Shown in pieces: positions 51,414-59,752 of a stretch of DNA of 64,000 nt. The position numbers were made by a program, and so were the translations under genes. Position 1 is the stretch's first letter, and the number at the start of each line of letters is the position of its first letter. The notes below the pieces were generated by a model. That model was not told the DNA's origin, searched no databases, and worked only from the letters and a program-made list of their open reading frames with translations. The stretch is from positions 1 to 64,000 of the forward strand of contig JANLFY010000011.1 of the NCBI GenBank assembly GCA_024653485.1, in the 5' to 3' direction. The DNA is from Bacillota bacterium (GTDB taxonomy: Bacteria; Bacillota; SHA-98; UBA4971).

Positions 51414-52799
51414 CTACTTGTTGAACAGCGCGCGATTCGCCTCGCGAACGAAATCATCCAAGGCCTGCTTGGGCGTCTTGGTTCTCGCGAGCGCCGCCTC
51501 AAACATAGCCTGGAGGTGTTTGTCGATGGGCTCTGTGCTGATGTTCGCGGACCCGAAGTAGGGGATACCGTTCTCAATGGCCCTGACGTAAGTATCTACC
51601 TCTTTTTCGAAAGGCGAGCCCTTATACAGGTCCTTGTTGACGGACTTACGCGCCGTGACGTAAAGGAGCGACTTGAGCAAGGCAGTGTTTTCCTTGTTCG
51701 TCAGGAAGCGGGCGAACTCCATGACGACCTTCTTCTTCTCGGGGTCACGCTGCCGGAAGACGACGAATCCGCCGCTCGTATGATACGCTATCGGGCCTAC
51801 CTCGGGGAGGTGCGGGTAACGCGCGATGTGGACGGGGAAAGCCTCCTTGAGCTGACCCTCTTTCACATACCTGTCTATGCGGCCGATCTCGTACGGCCCA
51901 CCGTAACCGATGGCCGTGAGCCCCTGGTGGAACATGTTGATGGAGTCGTAGATCCCCATGCCGGCTGCGCCCTCGGGCGCGATCTTGTACTTGTAGATGC
52001 AGTCCACGATGAACTCCAGCGCGCGGACTCCTTCGGGGCTGTTGAGCACGACCTCCGTCTCGGAGGCGTTGAAGAGCCTGGCCCCGAAGACATGCATCCA
52101 ACCCATCATGACGTAGAGGTCCTTCGCGGGGAAGCTCAGGGCGTACACGTCGGTCTTGCCGTCCCCGTTCCGATCAAACGTGAGTTTGCGGGCGGCGTTC
52201 AGGAACTCGTCCACGGTCCATCCGCGGTCCGGGAGCGGCGGGAGACTGACGTTCCGCTCCTTGAAGATCGCGGGATTCAGCAGCAGTGTGCTTCCCATGC
52301 CGTTATTGCTGTTATTCCACGGGAAGAGATAGTAATGGTTTCCGACTTTCCCGACATCCAGGGCGTACCTATAGAAGTCCTCCTTGTCCTCCGCAGTGAG
52401 GTACTCATCGATGGGCTCCAGCAACCCCTGCTTCACCCACTCCTGCTTGAAGCCTATGGGCCTGAGCACGTCGGGAGGATTGCCGGCCAGAATCGCGGCT
52501 GCGACTTTCTGGTCGAATCCGGCGTTGGTCACGACCTCGTACTTCACGGTGACGTTGGGATGGAGCTTCATGAACTCCTCGCTTGCCCACTTCGGAAAGT
52601 CCTCCGCCGTAACCGCCTTGTCCGCCGGGAAGCCCGGAGGCGTGATCCGCCAAGGATTGATCCACCACGTGATGGTTATGGGTTTCTGTGCCGCAGCGGC
52701 AGCCTGGGCAGCGAGCGGCAGGCTCCCCAGAACCGCGGCGACGGTGAGAGCGACCAGAGCCAGTAAAGACCACTTCATCTTCAGGCTGTGAGACAACAC
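51414..52799 (-). CDS. Sugar ABC transporter substrate-binding protein, second system
   Basis: A 461-aa exported solute-binding protein. The signal peptide spans about residues 8-36 (MKWSLLALVALTVAAVLGSL). The mature part starts ITITWWINPWRITPPGFPAD and has FMKLHPNVTVKYEVVTNAGF, AILAGNPPDVL and YYLFPWNNSNNG, with GYGGPYEIGRI near the ligand cleft. No lipobox. The GTG at 52799 follows GGGGAGG; the ATG at residue 8 is an alternative start. It is the first gene of a three-gene importer, divergent from the HAD hydrolase. Confidence 0.9.
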   Translation of the reverse strand: MLSHSLKMKWSLLALVALTVAAVLGSLPLAAQAAAAAQKPITITWWINPWRITPPGFPADKAVTAEDFPKWASEEFMKLHPNVTVKYEVVTNAGFDQKVAAAILAGNPPDVLRPIGFKQEWVKQGLLEPIDEYLTAEDKEDFYRYALDVGKVGNHYYLFPWNNSNNGMGSTLLLNPAIFKERNVSLPPLPDRGWTVDEFLNAARKLTFDRNGDGKTDVYALSFPAKDLYVMMGWMHVFGARLFNASETEVVLNSPEGVRALEFIVDCIYKYKIAPEGAAGMGIYDSINMFHQGLTAIGYGGPYEIGRIDRYVKEGQLKEAFPVHIARYPHLPEVGPIAYHTSGGFVVFRQRDPEKKKVVMEFARFLTNKENTALLKSLLYVTARKSVNKDLYKGSPFEKEVDTYVRAIENGIPYFGSANISTEPIDKHLQAMFEAALARTKTPKQALDDFVREANRALFNK

Positions 52800-52957
52800 T
52801 TACCAGTCCTCCCCTAACAGGTTTTTCGGAGTAGGGCGCGCCGAAGCAGGACTCAACGCCTCCGACGCGAATGATAGGGGGTATGATCGCTCACAGTGCG
52901 TCGGGCCGTCAGGCCTGATGCGCCGCTCCAGACATGTAGAATTCGACAAGAGAGAGC

Positions 52958-53986
52958 TTGTTCCTTCCACCCGAGGTGATCCACCTGATAGACCTGGTAA
53001 CATTTGACCTGGATGGAGTGCTGATCCAGAATCCTTTCCGCCGCGGAGTATTCCCCCATGTCTGTCGGACGCTTGCCCCTTATGTGATCGCCGCTCGAGG
53101 CTGTTCGCAGGGGAGTCATCCGCGCGTCCACTGCATGGGCGGCACGGGCGGCATTGGTGACACGAGTGGCACCGGCGCACGGACGGACGCAGGTACAAGA
53201 GCAGACCTAGGGGCTGGCACAGATGTGGGCAGCGGAAACCCCACCTCCTCCCCGCCGCGCGACCCCGACCCCGAGAAGATCGTGCTGCGTCTAATAATCG
53301 AGGAGGCGAAGGAGCGGCTCGCCAAGGGGCGTCTCGTGGAGGCGTACGACTGGGACGACATCGTGACGTGTGTCGCCGAAAACCTCGCCCGCAAGGCACA
53401 GGCGGGCAGCCCACCTCCTCTCGACGTGGCGGCCCTCGTGCGTTACTACTGCGGACTGCCTGACATGATCGCCCTCCTGCCTGGAGCGCGCGAAGCACTG
53501 AGTTCTCTCAAGCAGGAAGGGTATACCCTAGGGGTAGTGACGAACGGCTACCGAAGATACCAGCTCCCTGTCTTACAGGCTCTGGGAATAGATGGCTTCT
53601 TCGACGCGATAGTCACGCCGGAGGAGATTCGAGCGGCAAAACCCGAAGCTCGCATATTCCAGGCGGCGTGGGGCAGCAGCCTCACCCCGCTCCACGTGGG
53701 AGACGATCCGGTACACGACGTGTGGGGCGCCCGGTCAGCGGGCGGGTATTCGGTCTGGTTGCACCGCGACTTGCCCGAGGATTTGCGCTGCGAGCTCCCG
53801 GAGGGAAGGCCACGCTGCGGGGGCTTCGCCAGCGTACGAGACAAGGCGTATACCGGCGTGCTCAGCGTCGAAGCGTTCGGAGTCCCGGCCGAGGCCTGTG
53901 TGCCTCATGCGGTGATAGAGACGCTGGAGGAACTGCCGGAACTGCTCCGGAGACTGAAGGCCCGCGACGCGTTGGCCAACAGCTAG
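52958..53986 (+). CDS. HAD-superfamily hydrolase
   Basis: A 342-aa phosphatase-like protein. Motif I VTFDLDGVLIQNP (nucleophile and acid Asp), motif II threonine in LGVVTNGYRRYQ, motif III lysine in IRAAKPEARIF, motif IV HVGDDPVHDVWGAR. The cap lies between motifs I and II and carries a Gly/Thr/Asp-rich insert (about residues 58-100, GGTGGIGDTSGTGARTDAGT), another repeat expansion. The substrate is unknown; the pattern resembles YjjG/2-haloacid-dehalogenase-type phosphatases. The TTG at 52958 has AGAGAG upstream; the GTG at 52976 is also in frame. Confidence 0.83.
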   Translation: MFLPPEVIHLIDLVTFDLDGVLIQNPFRRGVFPHVCRTLAPYVIAARGCSQGSHPRVHCMGGTGGIGDTSGTGARTDAGTRADLGAGTDVGSGNPTSSPPRDPDPEKIVLRLIIEEAKERLAKGRLVEAYDWDDIVTCVAENLARKAQAGSPPPLDVAALVRYYCGLPDMIALLPGAREALSSLKQEGYTLGVVTNGYRRYQLPVLQALGIDGFFDAIVTPEEIRAAKPEARIFQAAWGSSLTPLHVGDDPVHDVWGARSAGGYSVWLHRDLPEDLRCELPEGRPRCGGFASVRDKAYTGVLSVEAFGVPAEACVPHAVIETLEELPELLRRLKARDALANS

Positions 53987-54059
53987 CCGTCGACTCCGCG
54001 TGTCCGGATGGATTGGCGGCCGGGCGCGCTTGCCCGTCAAGCTGGAGTCCAAGCCATGC

Positions 54060-54854
54060 TCAATGCTTCAGGGAGAACAAAACTCCGGCGTTGTGGGTGG
54101 TCGCCGCGGCAACGTCGCCGACGGAGAGCTGCTTCAGCCTGGCAAGCTCCCGAGCCACGAAGAGCACGTGGGCGGGCTCGTTGCGTTTGCCGCGATGAGG
54201 GACGGGCGTGAGGTACGGGCAATCGGTTTCGAGAAGGAGCCGGTCTAGGGGTAAGCGGGCGACCAGGTCGCGCAGAGCGGCGGCGTTCGGAAAGGTGAGA
54301 GTGCCGCCTATCGAAATGTAGAATCCCATGTCTAGGACTGCGCGGGCGATCTTCCAGTCGCCGGAGAAGCAGTGCATTACGCCACCAGCTGCCGTGGTGC
54401 CCTCCGAGGCGCCTTCCGACTTGAGTATAGCGAGGGTGTCGGCGTGGGCCTCGCGGTCGTGGACCACGATAGGGAGCCCGAGCTCCTTCGCGATGGCAAT
54501 CTGCGCCGCGAAGGCCCGCCTTTGGTCGTCGCGAGGGGAGAAATCGTAGTGGTAGTCGAGGCCGATCTCGCCGATGGCAACAACCCCGGGCTGGCGAGCC
54601 AAGGTCCGAAGCTCGTCGAGCGCCGCTTCGGAAGCGGTCTTCGCCTCGTGGGGGTGGATGCCGACGGCAGCGAGAAGGCCGTCGTAACGCCGTACAAGCT
54701 CCAAGCCCAAGCGCGAGGAGGTGAGATCCGAGCCTACCTGGATCACCGGCCACACGCCAGCGGCCTTCGACCGCGCTATGACTTCGTCGAGGTCTCCGCG
54801 AAACCTCTCATGATCGAGATGAGCGTGAGTATCGATCAATCGTGTGGCGCACAT
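54060..54854 (-). CDS. tatD: TatD-family metal-dependent hydrolase
   Basis: A 264-aa TIM-barrel nuclease, the usual length. Metal ligands: LIDTHAHLDHERF (HxH), IGEIGLDYHYDF (Glu), PIVVHDREAHADT (His), VMHCFSGDW (His) and LLLETDCPYLTPVP (Asp). Cytosolic 3'-5' exonuclease/deoxyribonuclease activity is known for family members. ATG 54854 follows GGGGAGGACCC. It lies downstream of metG on the same strand, the standard Firmicutes order metG-tatD. Confidence 0.92.
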   Translation of the reverse strand: MCATRLIDTHAHLDHERFRGDLDEVIARSKAAGVWPVIQVGSDLTSSRLGLELVRRYDGLLAAVGIHPHEAKTASEAALDELRTLARQPGVVAIGEIGLDYHYDFSPRDDQRRAFAAQIAIAKELGLPIVVHDREAHADTLAILKSEGASEGTTAAGGVMHCFSGDWKIARAVLDMGFYISIGGTLTFPNAAALRDLVARLPLDRLLLETDCPYLTPVPHRGKRNEPAHVLFVARELARLKQLSVGDVAAATTHNAGVLFSLKH

Positions 54855-55082
54855 CACGGGTCCTCCCCTTATCCGTTCCCCACCTCGCATGTCATGTCGC
54901 GCGCCACCTCGCCTGCTGCGTGCGCCACCGCGTTCGGGCGCACCTTCGTTTCGTCACGGCTCGGACGCGCTGTCGCTTCGGCACAGATCAAGCGCGCCTT
55001 CGCAAGCTCCATAGCGCACCTTCGAGCCCAGCGGCGCCAGCAAGCCGCAACAGACTCGCGAGCACTTCGAGTCGCAACCGCC

Positions 55083-57365
55083 CTAGCGCACCTTCGAGCC
55101 CAGCGGCAGCTCGCGATCGGTGGTGACCACTGCCAACCGCGACGCGTCTGGCGTGGACCCCGCTAGAAGCATCCCCTGGGAGACGATTCCACGCAGCTTG
55201 GCGGGCTTCAGGTTGGCCACGACTATTATCTGCTTGCCGACGAGCTCCGCGGGTGCGTAGTGCTTCGCGATGCCGGCCACGATCTGGCGCTTCTCAGCCC
55301 CGAGGTCGATTTCGAGTTTGAGGAGCTTGTCCGTGCCCTCGACTCGTTCTGCGGCAAGAACCCTTGCCACCCTGAGGTCCAGCCTAGCGAATTCTTCTAT
55401 GGATACGAGATCGTCTGCCGGCGTCCCGGACTCATTTGGCTTCGGCTGCGGCGTCTCAGTCCTCTGGACTTGCTGGATCACTTCTGAGCCCTCCTTTGAG
55501 CCCTCCCTCTGCTTGCCGCCCCATCCTAGTTTCGCGCATCTCGCATCGTCTTTAACATTGTCATCATGGCCGCGCGCCTCTATCTGGCCACGCGGTTCTG
55601 CCTTCGCGGTCTCGGTTTCGGTCGTATTCATCCCTTTCGCTCCGACCGCTTTCGCCGTCTCCTTCGTAGCCTCTCCCGCCGCCTCTCTCGCCACCTCTCT
55701 CGCCGCCCCTTCGGCCGCCCCTTCAGCGGACGCTTCGGCCGCACTCGCCCTCTTCTTGTCTTGCGCCAGCTCCGCCAGACGGAACTCGCCTCGAGCCAAA
55801 TCCGAGGCTTCCACGTCGAGCCTCGGGAATAGGGGCCCCAGGCGCCTCACCTTCGCCCCTTGCACAAGGCGCGCCACGTCAAGCGTCCCCGCGGTCCACC
55901 TTACGTTGCTCAGAGGTGCCCCGCTCTCCTCCAACCCGAGCGACGTCCAGATACGCTCCGCCGCCTCCGGGATGAAGGGGCTCGCCATGACTGCCACCCT
56001 AGCGAGGGCGTCCGCGAGGCCGAACATCACGGTGGCCAGCCGCTCCCGTCGCCCCTCGCGCGCGAGCGCCCATGGCGCGGCCTCGTCGATGTACTTGTTG
56101 GCTCCGTCCACCAGGCTCCATATCTCGCCCAGCGCTCCCGTAAGGTCGAATGCCTGCATGAGCTCGTGGGCGCGTCGGGTCACTCGCTCCGCCAAGTCCG
56201 CGAGCTCCCGGTCGCGGGCCTCGTATTCTCGCGGGGCCGGCACGCGGCCTTCGAAGTACTTCTCCATCATCGCGCACGTCCGGTTGAGTAGGTTGCCCAG
56301 GTCGTTGGCCAGATCCGCGTTGTAGGTCTCGGCAAGACCTTCGTAAGAGAAATCGCCGTCCTGACCGAACGGGACGGCCTTCATGAGGTAATAGCGAAGG
56401 GGATCGGCGCCCAGGCTTTCCGCCAGCTTGACCGGGTCCACTACGATCCCTTCGGACTTGGACATGCGCGCGCCCTTGACGGTCACAAACCCGTGGCCGA
56501 ACACGGTCTTCGGGAGCGGGACGCCAGCCGCCATCAGTGTCGCAGGCCATATCACGCAGTGGAACCATGTGATGTCCTTTCCGATGAGATGCAGATCGGC
56601 CGGCCACCACTTCCCGAAGTTCTCCGTCCCGGGCACGTAGCCCGCCCCAGTGAGGTAGTTGATGAGCGCGTCGAACCACACGTAAACGACCTGGTTCGGG
56701 TCGATCTCCTCCGGGAATGGAACCCCCCAGGCGAGTGTGGACCGGGACACGCTCACGTCCTGCAGTCCCTCGCGGATCCTGTTCACGACCTCGTTGCGCC
56801 TCGTCTCGGGCAGGATGAACTCTGGATGGGCCTCGATATGACGGAGGAGCGGCTCTTGGAACCTTGAGAGCGCGAAGAAGTAGTTCTTCTCCTCCACCCA
56901 TTCAGGCTCGCGACTGGGATGGAGAGGGCACCGCCCGTCGACGAGGTCTTTCTCCTCGACGAACCTCTCGCAGGACACGCAGTAATGCCCGGAGTAGGTC
57001 CCTTGGTAGATGTAGCCGCGCTCGTTGGCCCGTCGCACGATGTCGCGAACCGTGGCTATGTGGTCCTCATCGGTGGTCCTTATGAATCGGTCGGGACGGA
57101 TATCCAGCTTGTCCCAAGCTCTGCGGAAGAGCCCTGCCATCCTATCGCAGAACGCCTTGGGCGACATGCCTTGCTTTTCGGCTTGGCGAGCGACGTTGAG
57201 GCTGTGCTCGTCGGTGCCTGTCAGGAAGAACGTGTCGTACCCTGCCAGTCTCCTGAAACGCGAGATCACGTCAGCCGCGATCTTTTCGTAGGCGTGGCCG
57301 AGGTGCGGCTCGCCGTTTACGTAGTCTATGGCTGTGGTCAGATAGAACTTTTCCACGTGGAACAC
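55083..57365 (-). CDS. metG: Methionyl-tRNA synthetase with C-terminal tRNA-binding domain
   Basis: A 760-aa class I synthetase, about 100 residues longer than usual. Signature YVNGEPHLGHAYEK (HIGH variant), the zinc knuckle CVSCERFVEEKDLVDGRCPL, and GARMSKSEGIV (KMSKS). The C-terminal OB-fold EMAP/Trbp-like tRNA-binding domain starts near residue 650 (EFARLDLRVARVLAAERVEG). The extra length is an Ala/Glu/Lys-rich linker (AEASAEGAAEGAAREVAREA and on, about residues 540-640). The GTG at 57365 is only 2 nt from AGGAGG; the GTG nine bases later (57356) may be the true start. Expression is controlled by an upstream methionine T-box. Confidence 0.95.
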   Translation of the reverse strand: MFHVEKFYLTTAIDYVNGEPHLGHAYEKIAADVISRFRRLAGYDTFFLTGTDEHSLNVARQAEKQGMSPKAFCDRMAGLFRRAWDKLDIRPDRFIRTTDEDHIATVRDIVRRANERGYIYQGTYSGHYCVSCERFVEEKDLVDGRCPLHPSREPEWVEEKNYFFALSRFQEPLLRHIEAHPEFILPETRRNEVVNRIREGLQDVSVSRSTLAWGVPFPEEIDPNQVVYVWFDALINYLTGAGYVPGTENFGKWWPADLHLIGKDITWFHCVIWPATLMAAGVPLPKTVFGHGFVTVKGARMSKSEGIVVDPVKLAESLGADPLRYYLMKAVPFGQDGDFSYEGLAETYNADLANDLGNLLNRTCAMMEKYFEGRVPAPREYEARDRELADLAERVTRRAHELMQAFDLTGALGEIWSLVDGANKYIDEAAPWALAREGRRERLATVMFGLADALARVAVMASPFIPEAAERIWTSLGLEESGAPLSNVRWTAGTLDVARLVQGAKVRRLGPLFPRLDVEASDLARGEFRLAELAQDKKRASAAEASAEGAAEGAAREVAREAAGEATKETAKAVGAKGMNTTETETAKAEPRGQIEARGHDDNVKDDARCAKLGWGGKQREGSKEGSEVIQQVQRTETPQPKPNESGTPADDLVSIEEFARLDLRVARVLAAERVEGTDKLLKLEIDLGAEKRQIVAGIAKHYAPAELVGKQIIVVANLKPAKLRGIVSQGMLLAGSTPDASRLAVVTTDRELPLGSKVR

Positions 57366-57378
57366 AACCTCCTACACT

Positions 57379-57431
57379 AAAATGCCTCTCACCCCGTCCG
57401 GAAGGCGCCTGCCTTCACGTGGGGCGAGAGG
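57379..57431 (-). terminator. T-box-controlled terminator of metG
   Basis: On the minus strand CCTCTCGCCCC pairs with GGGGTGAGAGG (11 bp including one G-U pair), followed by CATTTTAG. It lies directly after the T-box motif, so it competes with the antiterminator. Its end is 14 nt before the metG start. Confidence 0.8.
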
Positions 57432-57512
57432 ACGTTTTCTCGCGGTACCACCCAGCTTCGCCGGTGCCTTGCGGCTCCGGCCTCACGAGGCACTACGGCG
57501 GGAAGCTCGCCA

Positions 57513-57620
57513 CTCAGTCGGCCCTCGCAGCTCAGTCGACCTTCGTCGCCCAGTCTGCCATCGTCGCTCAGTCGACCTTCGTTGCTCAGTCGACCCTCGC
57601 CGATCAGTCAGCCCTCCGAG
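57513..57620. repeat. Six 18-bp tandem repeats inside the metG T-box leader
   Basis: Consecutive units close to CTCAGTCGACCTTCGTCG start at 57513, 57531, 57549, 57567, 57585 and 57603, all in exact 18-bp register. They lie between stem I and the antiterminator and are transcribed in the leader. Confidence 0.9.
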
Positions 57621-57977
57621 CGACCCTTTGCCTTTGAGCGACCCTTTGAGGCGAGCCGCCGAGGTGAGACGAACAGGTGAGACGTCGACGCGGCCCACCT
57701 CTGCAAGCCGCATGCCCCGGCGCTGTAACGGGCGCCTCTCACGCTTGCCCGGCTGACGGACTACTCGCGAAGACGCGTCTGGGCCCGGAGACCCGACAGG
57801 ACCTCCCTTTCATCCCGCGGCTCAGGGGCCATGTTCGGCAGACTTCCCGCGCCGGCTTTCACCTTCGAGCCCGGCTCTCTCTGGCGGGTCGCCTGTGTAC
57901 TCGTCCCCTTCATCGCTTTCGACATGTTCTCTCATGAGGTTGCGCGAAGCCCGCTACGTCATGGGACGTCTGCCCTC

Positions 57978-58007
57978 AATATATCCTCAGGTTTCGCCAC
58001 GTGTCAA
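57978..58007 (-). promoter_or_regulatory. Sigma-A promoter of the metG T-box transcript
   Basis: On the minus strand TTGACA (58007-58002), an 18-nt spacer and TATATT (57983-57978). Transcription would start near 57971, a short distance before T-box stem I. It is back-to-back with the abrB promoter, the two -35 boxes about 150 bp apart. Confidence 0.82.
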
Positions 58008-58156
58008 GCCCAGGCGGGGCGATCCGGGCTCGTGCTCAAGAGTGACGGGGTCCTTCGCGATAGCTTCGTCCCTGCCCAGCAGTAGTTTCAACTGCGTCAA
58101 CATAGCATGTAATATCGCTAATTCTGCTAGATAAGGTAAAAACTAATAGCGGAGCC

Positions 58157-58185
58157 TTGACTTGCCTTGGAAAATAAAGTATAGT
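58157..58185 (+). promoter_or_regulatory. Sigma-A promoter of the abrB-like gene
   Basis: TTGACT (58157-58162), a 17-nt spacer and TATAGT (58180-58185), 52 nt before the ATG. The flanks are AT-rich compared with the surrounding DNA, as usual for promoters of AbrB-type regulators. Confidence 0.8.
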
Positions 58186-58237
58186 GGGTGCAGGAAGCCG
58201 TCGAAGTCTGGATGCAAGAAGGAGGGAGCTTGAAAAC

Positions 58238-58483
58238 ATGAAGTCTACGGGAATTGTTCGGAAAGTAGATGAGCTAGGCCGCGTGGTGATCCCGATCGAG
58301 CTTCGCAGGACCCTGCAGATCGCCGAGAAAGACGCCCTTGAGATCTACGTTGACGGCGAGAAGATCATACTGAAGAAATACGAGCCCGCCTGCATCTTCT
58401 GCGGGAATGCCGACAACATCAGGATCTACAAGGAGAAGAACATCTGCCGCGACTGCCTCGAGGAGATGAAGGGTCTGATCTAG
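58238..58483 (+). CDS. abrB: AbrB/SpoVT-type transition-state regulator
   Basis: An 81-aa swapped-hairpin DNA-binding protein. Residues 1-47 are the AbrB domain (TGIVRKVDELGRVVIPIELR, then ALEIYVDGEKIILKKY). The C-terminal part has two CxxC pairs, Cys52/55 (ACIFCGN) and Cys70/73 (ICRDCLE), a small zinc-ribbon arrangement seen in clostridial AbrB proteins. ATG 58238 follows AAGGAGGGAGC; the frame further up to 58184 would start inside the promoter. AbrB homologues control the move from growth to stationary phase and sporulation in Firmicutes. Its place between rsmI and metG matches Bacillus and clostridial genomes. Confidence 0.95.
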   Translation: MKSTGIVRKVDELGRVVIPIELRRTLQIAEKDALEIYVDGEKIILKKYEPACIFCGNADNIRIYKEKNICRDCLEEMKGLI

Positions 58484-58843
58484 GAGGGTCTGATCTGAAA
58501 TAGGCGGTTCGGTTCGAAGAATTCGCTGATGCGCATCTCACGTTTCTCCCGAGCATCAGGTTCCGTGGGGGTGGCCTTCTTCACGTGCGGCCGCCCCCAC
58601 ATCCGTTCCGTGTCCGTTCCATATGCGTTCCATGTCCGTACCATCCGTCCGTTCCATCCCATCCGCGAGTGCGGCCCATCTCGCCTGCTTCGCCTGTCCC
58701 GCGTGCTTTGCCAGGCCCGCCCGGCTCGCGTCGCGCAGTGTCGCGTCGTGGCGCGTCGTGGCTCGCGGTGGCGCGTCGTGGCGCGCGGTGTCGCCCCGTG
58801 TCGTCCGCCTCCGCCTTGGTTAAAGGACGTGCCTGGGTTGGGT
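58484..58843. other. Intergenic with short repeats
   Basis: 360 bp between the convergent abrB and rsmI genes. It is made largely of imperfect repeats (TTCCATGTCCG type near 58600-58660 and GGCGCGTCGTGGC type near 58730-58800). No gene or clear terminator seen. Confidence 0.5.
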
Positions 58844-59752
58844 CTACGGCGCGTCAAGCACGACGGTGACCTCGCCTTTCACGGTCTTCCCGTCGAAGCG
58901 CGCTGCGACTTCACTCAGCGGGCCGCGCACGACCTCCTCGTGGACCTTGGTGAGTTCCCGGGCAACCGCGACTCTCCGCTCCTCTCCTACGGTCTCCGCA
59001 AGGTCGGAGAGTGTCCGCGCTATCCTGTATGGAGATTCGTAGAGCACGACCACCCTCTTTTCCTGTGCGATCCTCTCTAAGGCCTCGCGCCGCTCTCTTC
59101 CCTTGCGCGGCAGAAACCCCATGAACACGAACTCGTCGGAGCAGAAGCCAGATACCACGAGGGCCGCGACCACCGCCGAGGGCCCAGGGACGGGCACGAC
59201 CGGGATCCCGCCTGATATGGCCTCCCGGATGAGATGGGCGCCAGGGTCCGAGACCCCCGGCGTCCCGGCGTCGGACACGAGGGCAACGCTTTGTCCGCTC
59301 AGCAAGACCCCGAGGATTCGCGGCGCCTGTGAACGCTCGTTGTGCTCGTGGTAGCTCATGAGCTTGGCCGGTATACCGTAGTGCGCCAAGAGCTTGCGCG
59401 TGCGCCGAGTGTCCTCGGCCGCCACCAGGTCGACCTCGCGCAACACTCTGAGCGCTCTGATGGTTATGTCCTCGAGATTGCCTATGGGGGTGGCGCAAAC
59501 GTAAAGAACGCCAACCTGGGGCCGTCCTGCCTCGCGCGGTCCTGATCCTGCGGGCGCCACGCGCTCCCCCGCTGGCTGCGCACGCCCCTCGGAACACCTC
59601 TCGGACCCGTCAGACCCCGTATGCGCCATTGCTCCCGCGCGCCTCTGGAGCTCTTCCGACGGGGGCTCATCCAGCCACCGGTCTGCGGTCGGCCGCACGG
59701 GTCCCGCTGACCCGGTGCGCTGACCCGGCACCTTCGATCCCACTGGCCTCAC
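58844..59752 (-). CDS. rsmI: 16S rRNA (cytidine-1402-2'-O)-methyltransferase
   Basis: A 302-aa tetrapyrrole-methylase-fold enzyme that methylates the ribose of C1402 in 16S rRNA. The core starts near residue 80: VLYVCATPIGNLEDITIRAL, AEDTRRTRKLLAHYGI, LVSDAGTPGVSDPGAHLIRE, PVPGPSAVVAALVVSG and FMGFLPRKGRERR, with the C-terminal ELTKVHEEVVRGPLSEV. The first about 75 residues are Arg/Gly/Ser-rich and not part of the fold; the true start is perhaps the ATG at residue 42 or later. Its 5' end overlaps the yaaT stop by 4 nt. The order yaaT-rsmI-abrB is characteristic of Firmicutes. Confidence 0.93.
   Translation of the reverse strand: MRPVGSKVPGQRTGSAGPVRPTADRWLDEPPSEELQRRAGAMAHTGSDGSERCSEGRAQPAGERVAPAGSGPREAGRPQVGVLYVCATPIGNLEDITIRALRVLREVDLVAAEDTRRTRKLLAHYGIPAKLMSYHEHNERSQAPRILGVLLSGQSVALVSDAGTPGVSDPGAHLIREAISGGIPVVPVPGPSAVVAALVVSGFCSDEFVFMGFLPRKGRERREALERIAQEKRVVVLYESPYRIARTLSDLAETVGEERRVAVARELTKVHEEVVRGPLSEVAARFDGKTVKGEVTVVLDAP

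Larger units (their letters stand above)
57379..57971 (-). promoter_or_regulatory. Methionine-specific T-box riboswitch leader of metG
   Basis: The RNA binds uncharged tRNA-Met and then lets transcription run into metG. Minus-strand marks in order: the stem I base GATGAAGGGGACGAGTA (near 57895-57913), AGAGAGAGCCGG and GGTGAAAGCCGG (stem I arms), and the specifier loop GAACATGGCC with codon ATG at 57832-57830. The T-box GGGTGGTACCGCG is at 57453-57441; its UGGU can pair with the ACCA end of tRNA-Met. A terminator follows. The distance from specifier to T-box is about 380 nt, far longer than usual, because an 18-bp repeat array and other sequence are inserted between. Confidence 0.9.

Noticed and set aside
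51405-52766. Long plus-strand frame (453 aa) opposite the binding protein
   Set aside because: It is antisense to a well-conserved binding protein; its Val/Leu/Arg/His-rich composition is that of a high-GC shadow frame.
57513-57620. CRISPR array in the metG upstream region
   Set aside because: Units of 18 bp follow each other with no spacers, and they lie inside a clear T-box leader.
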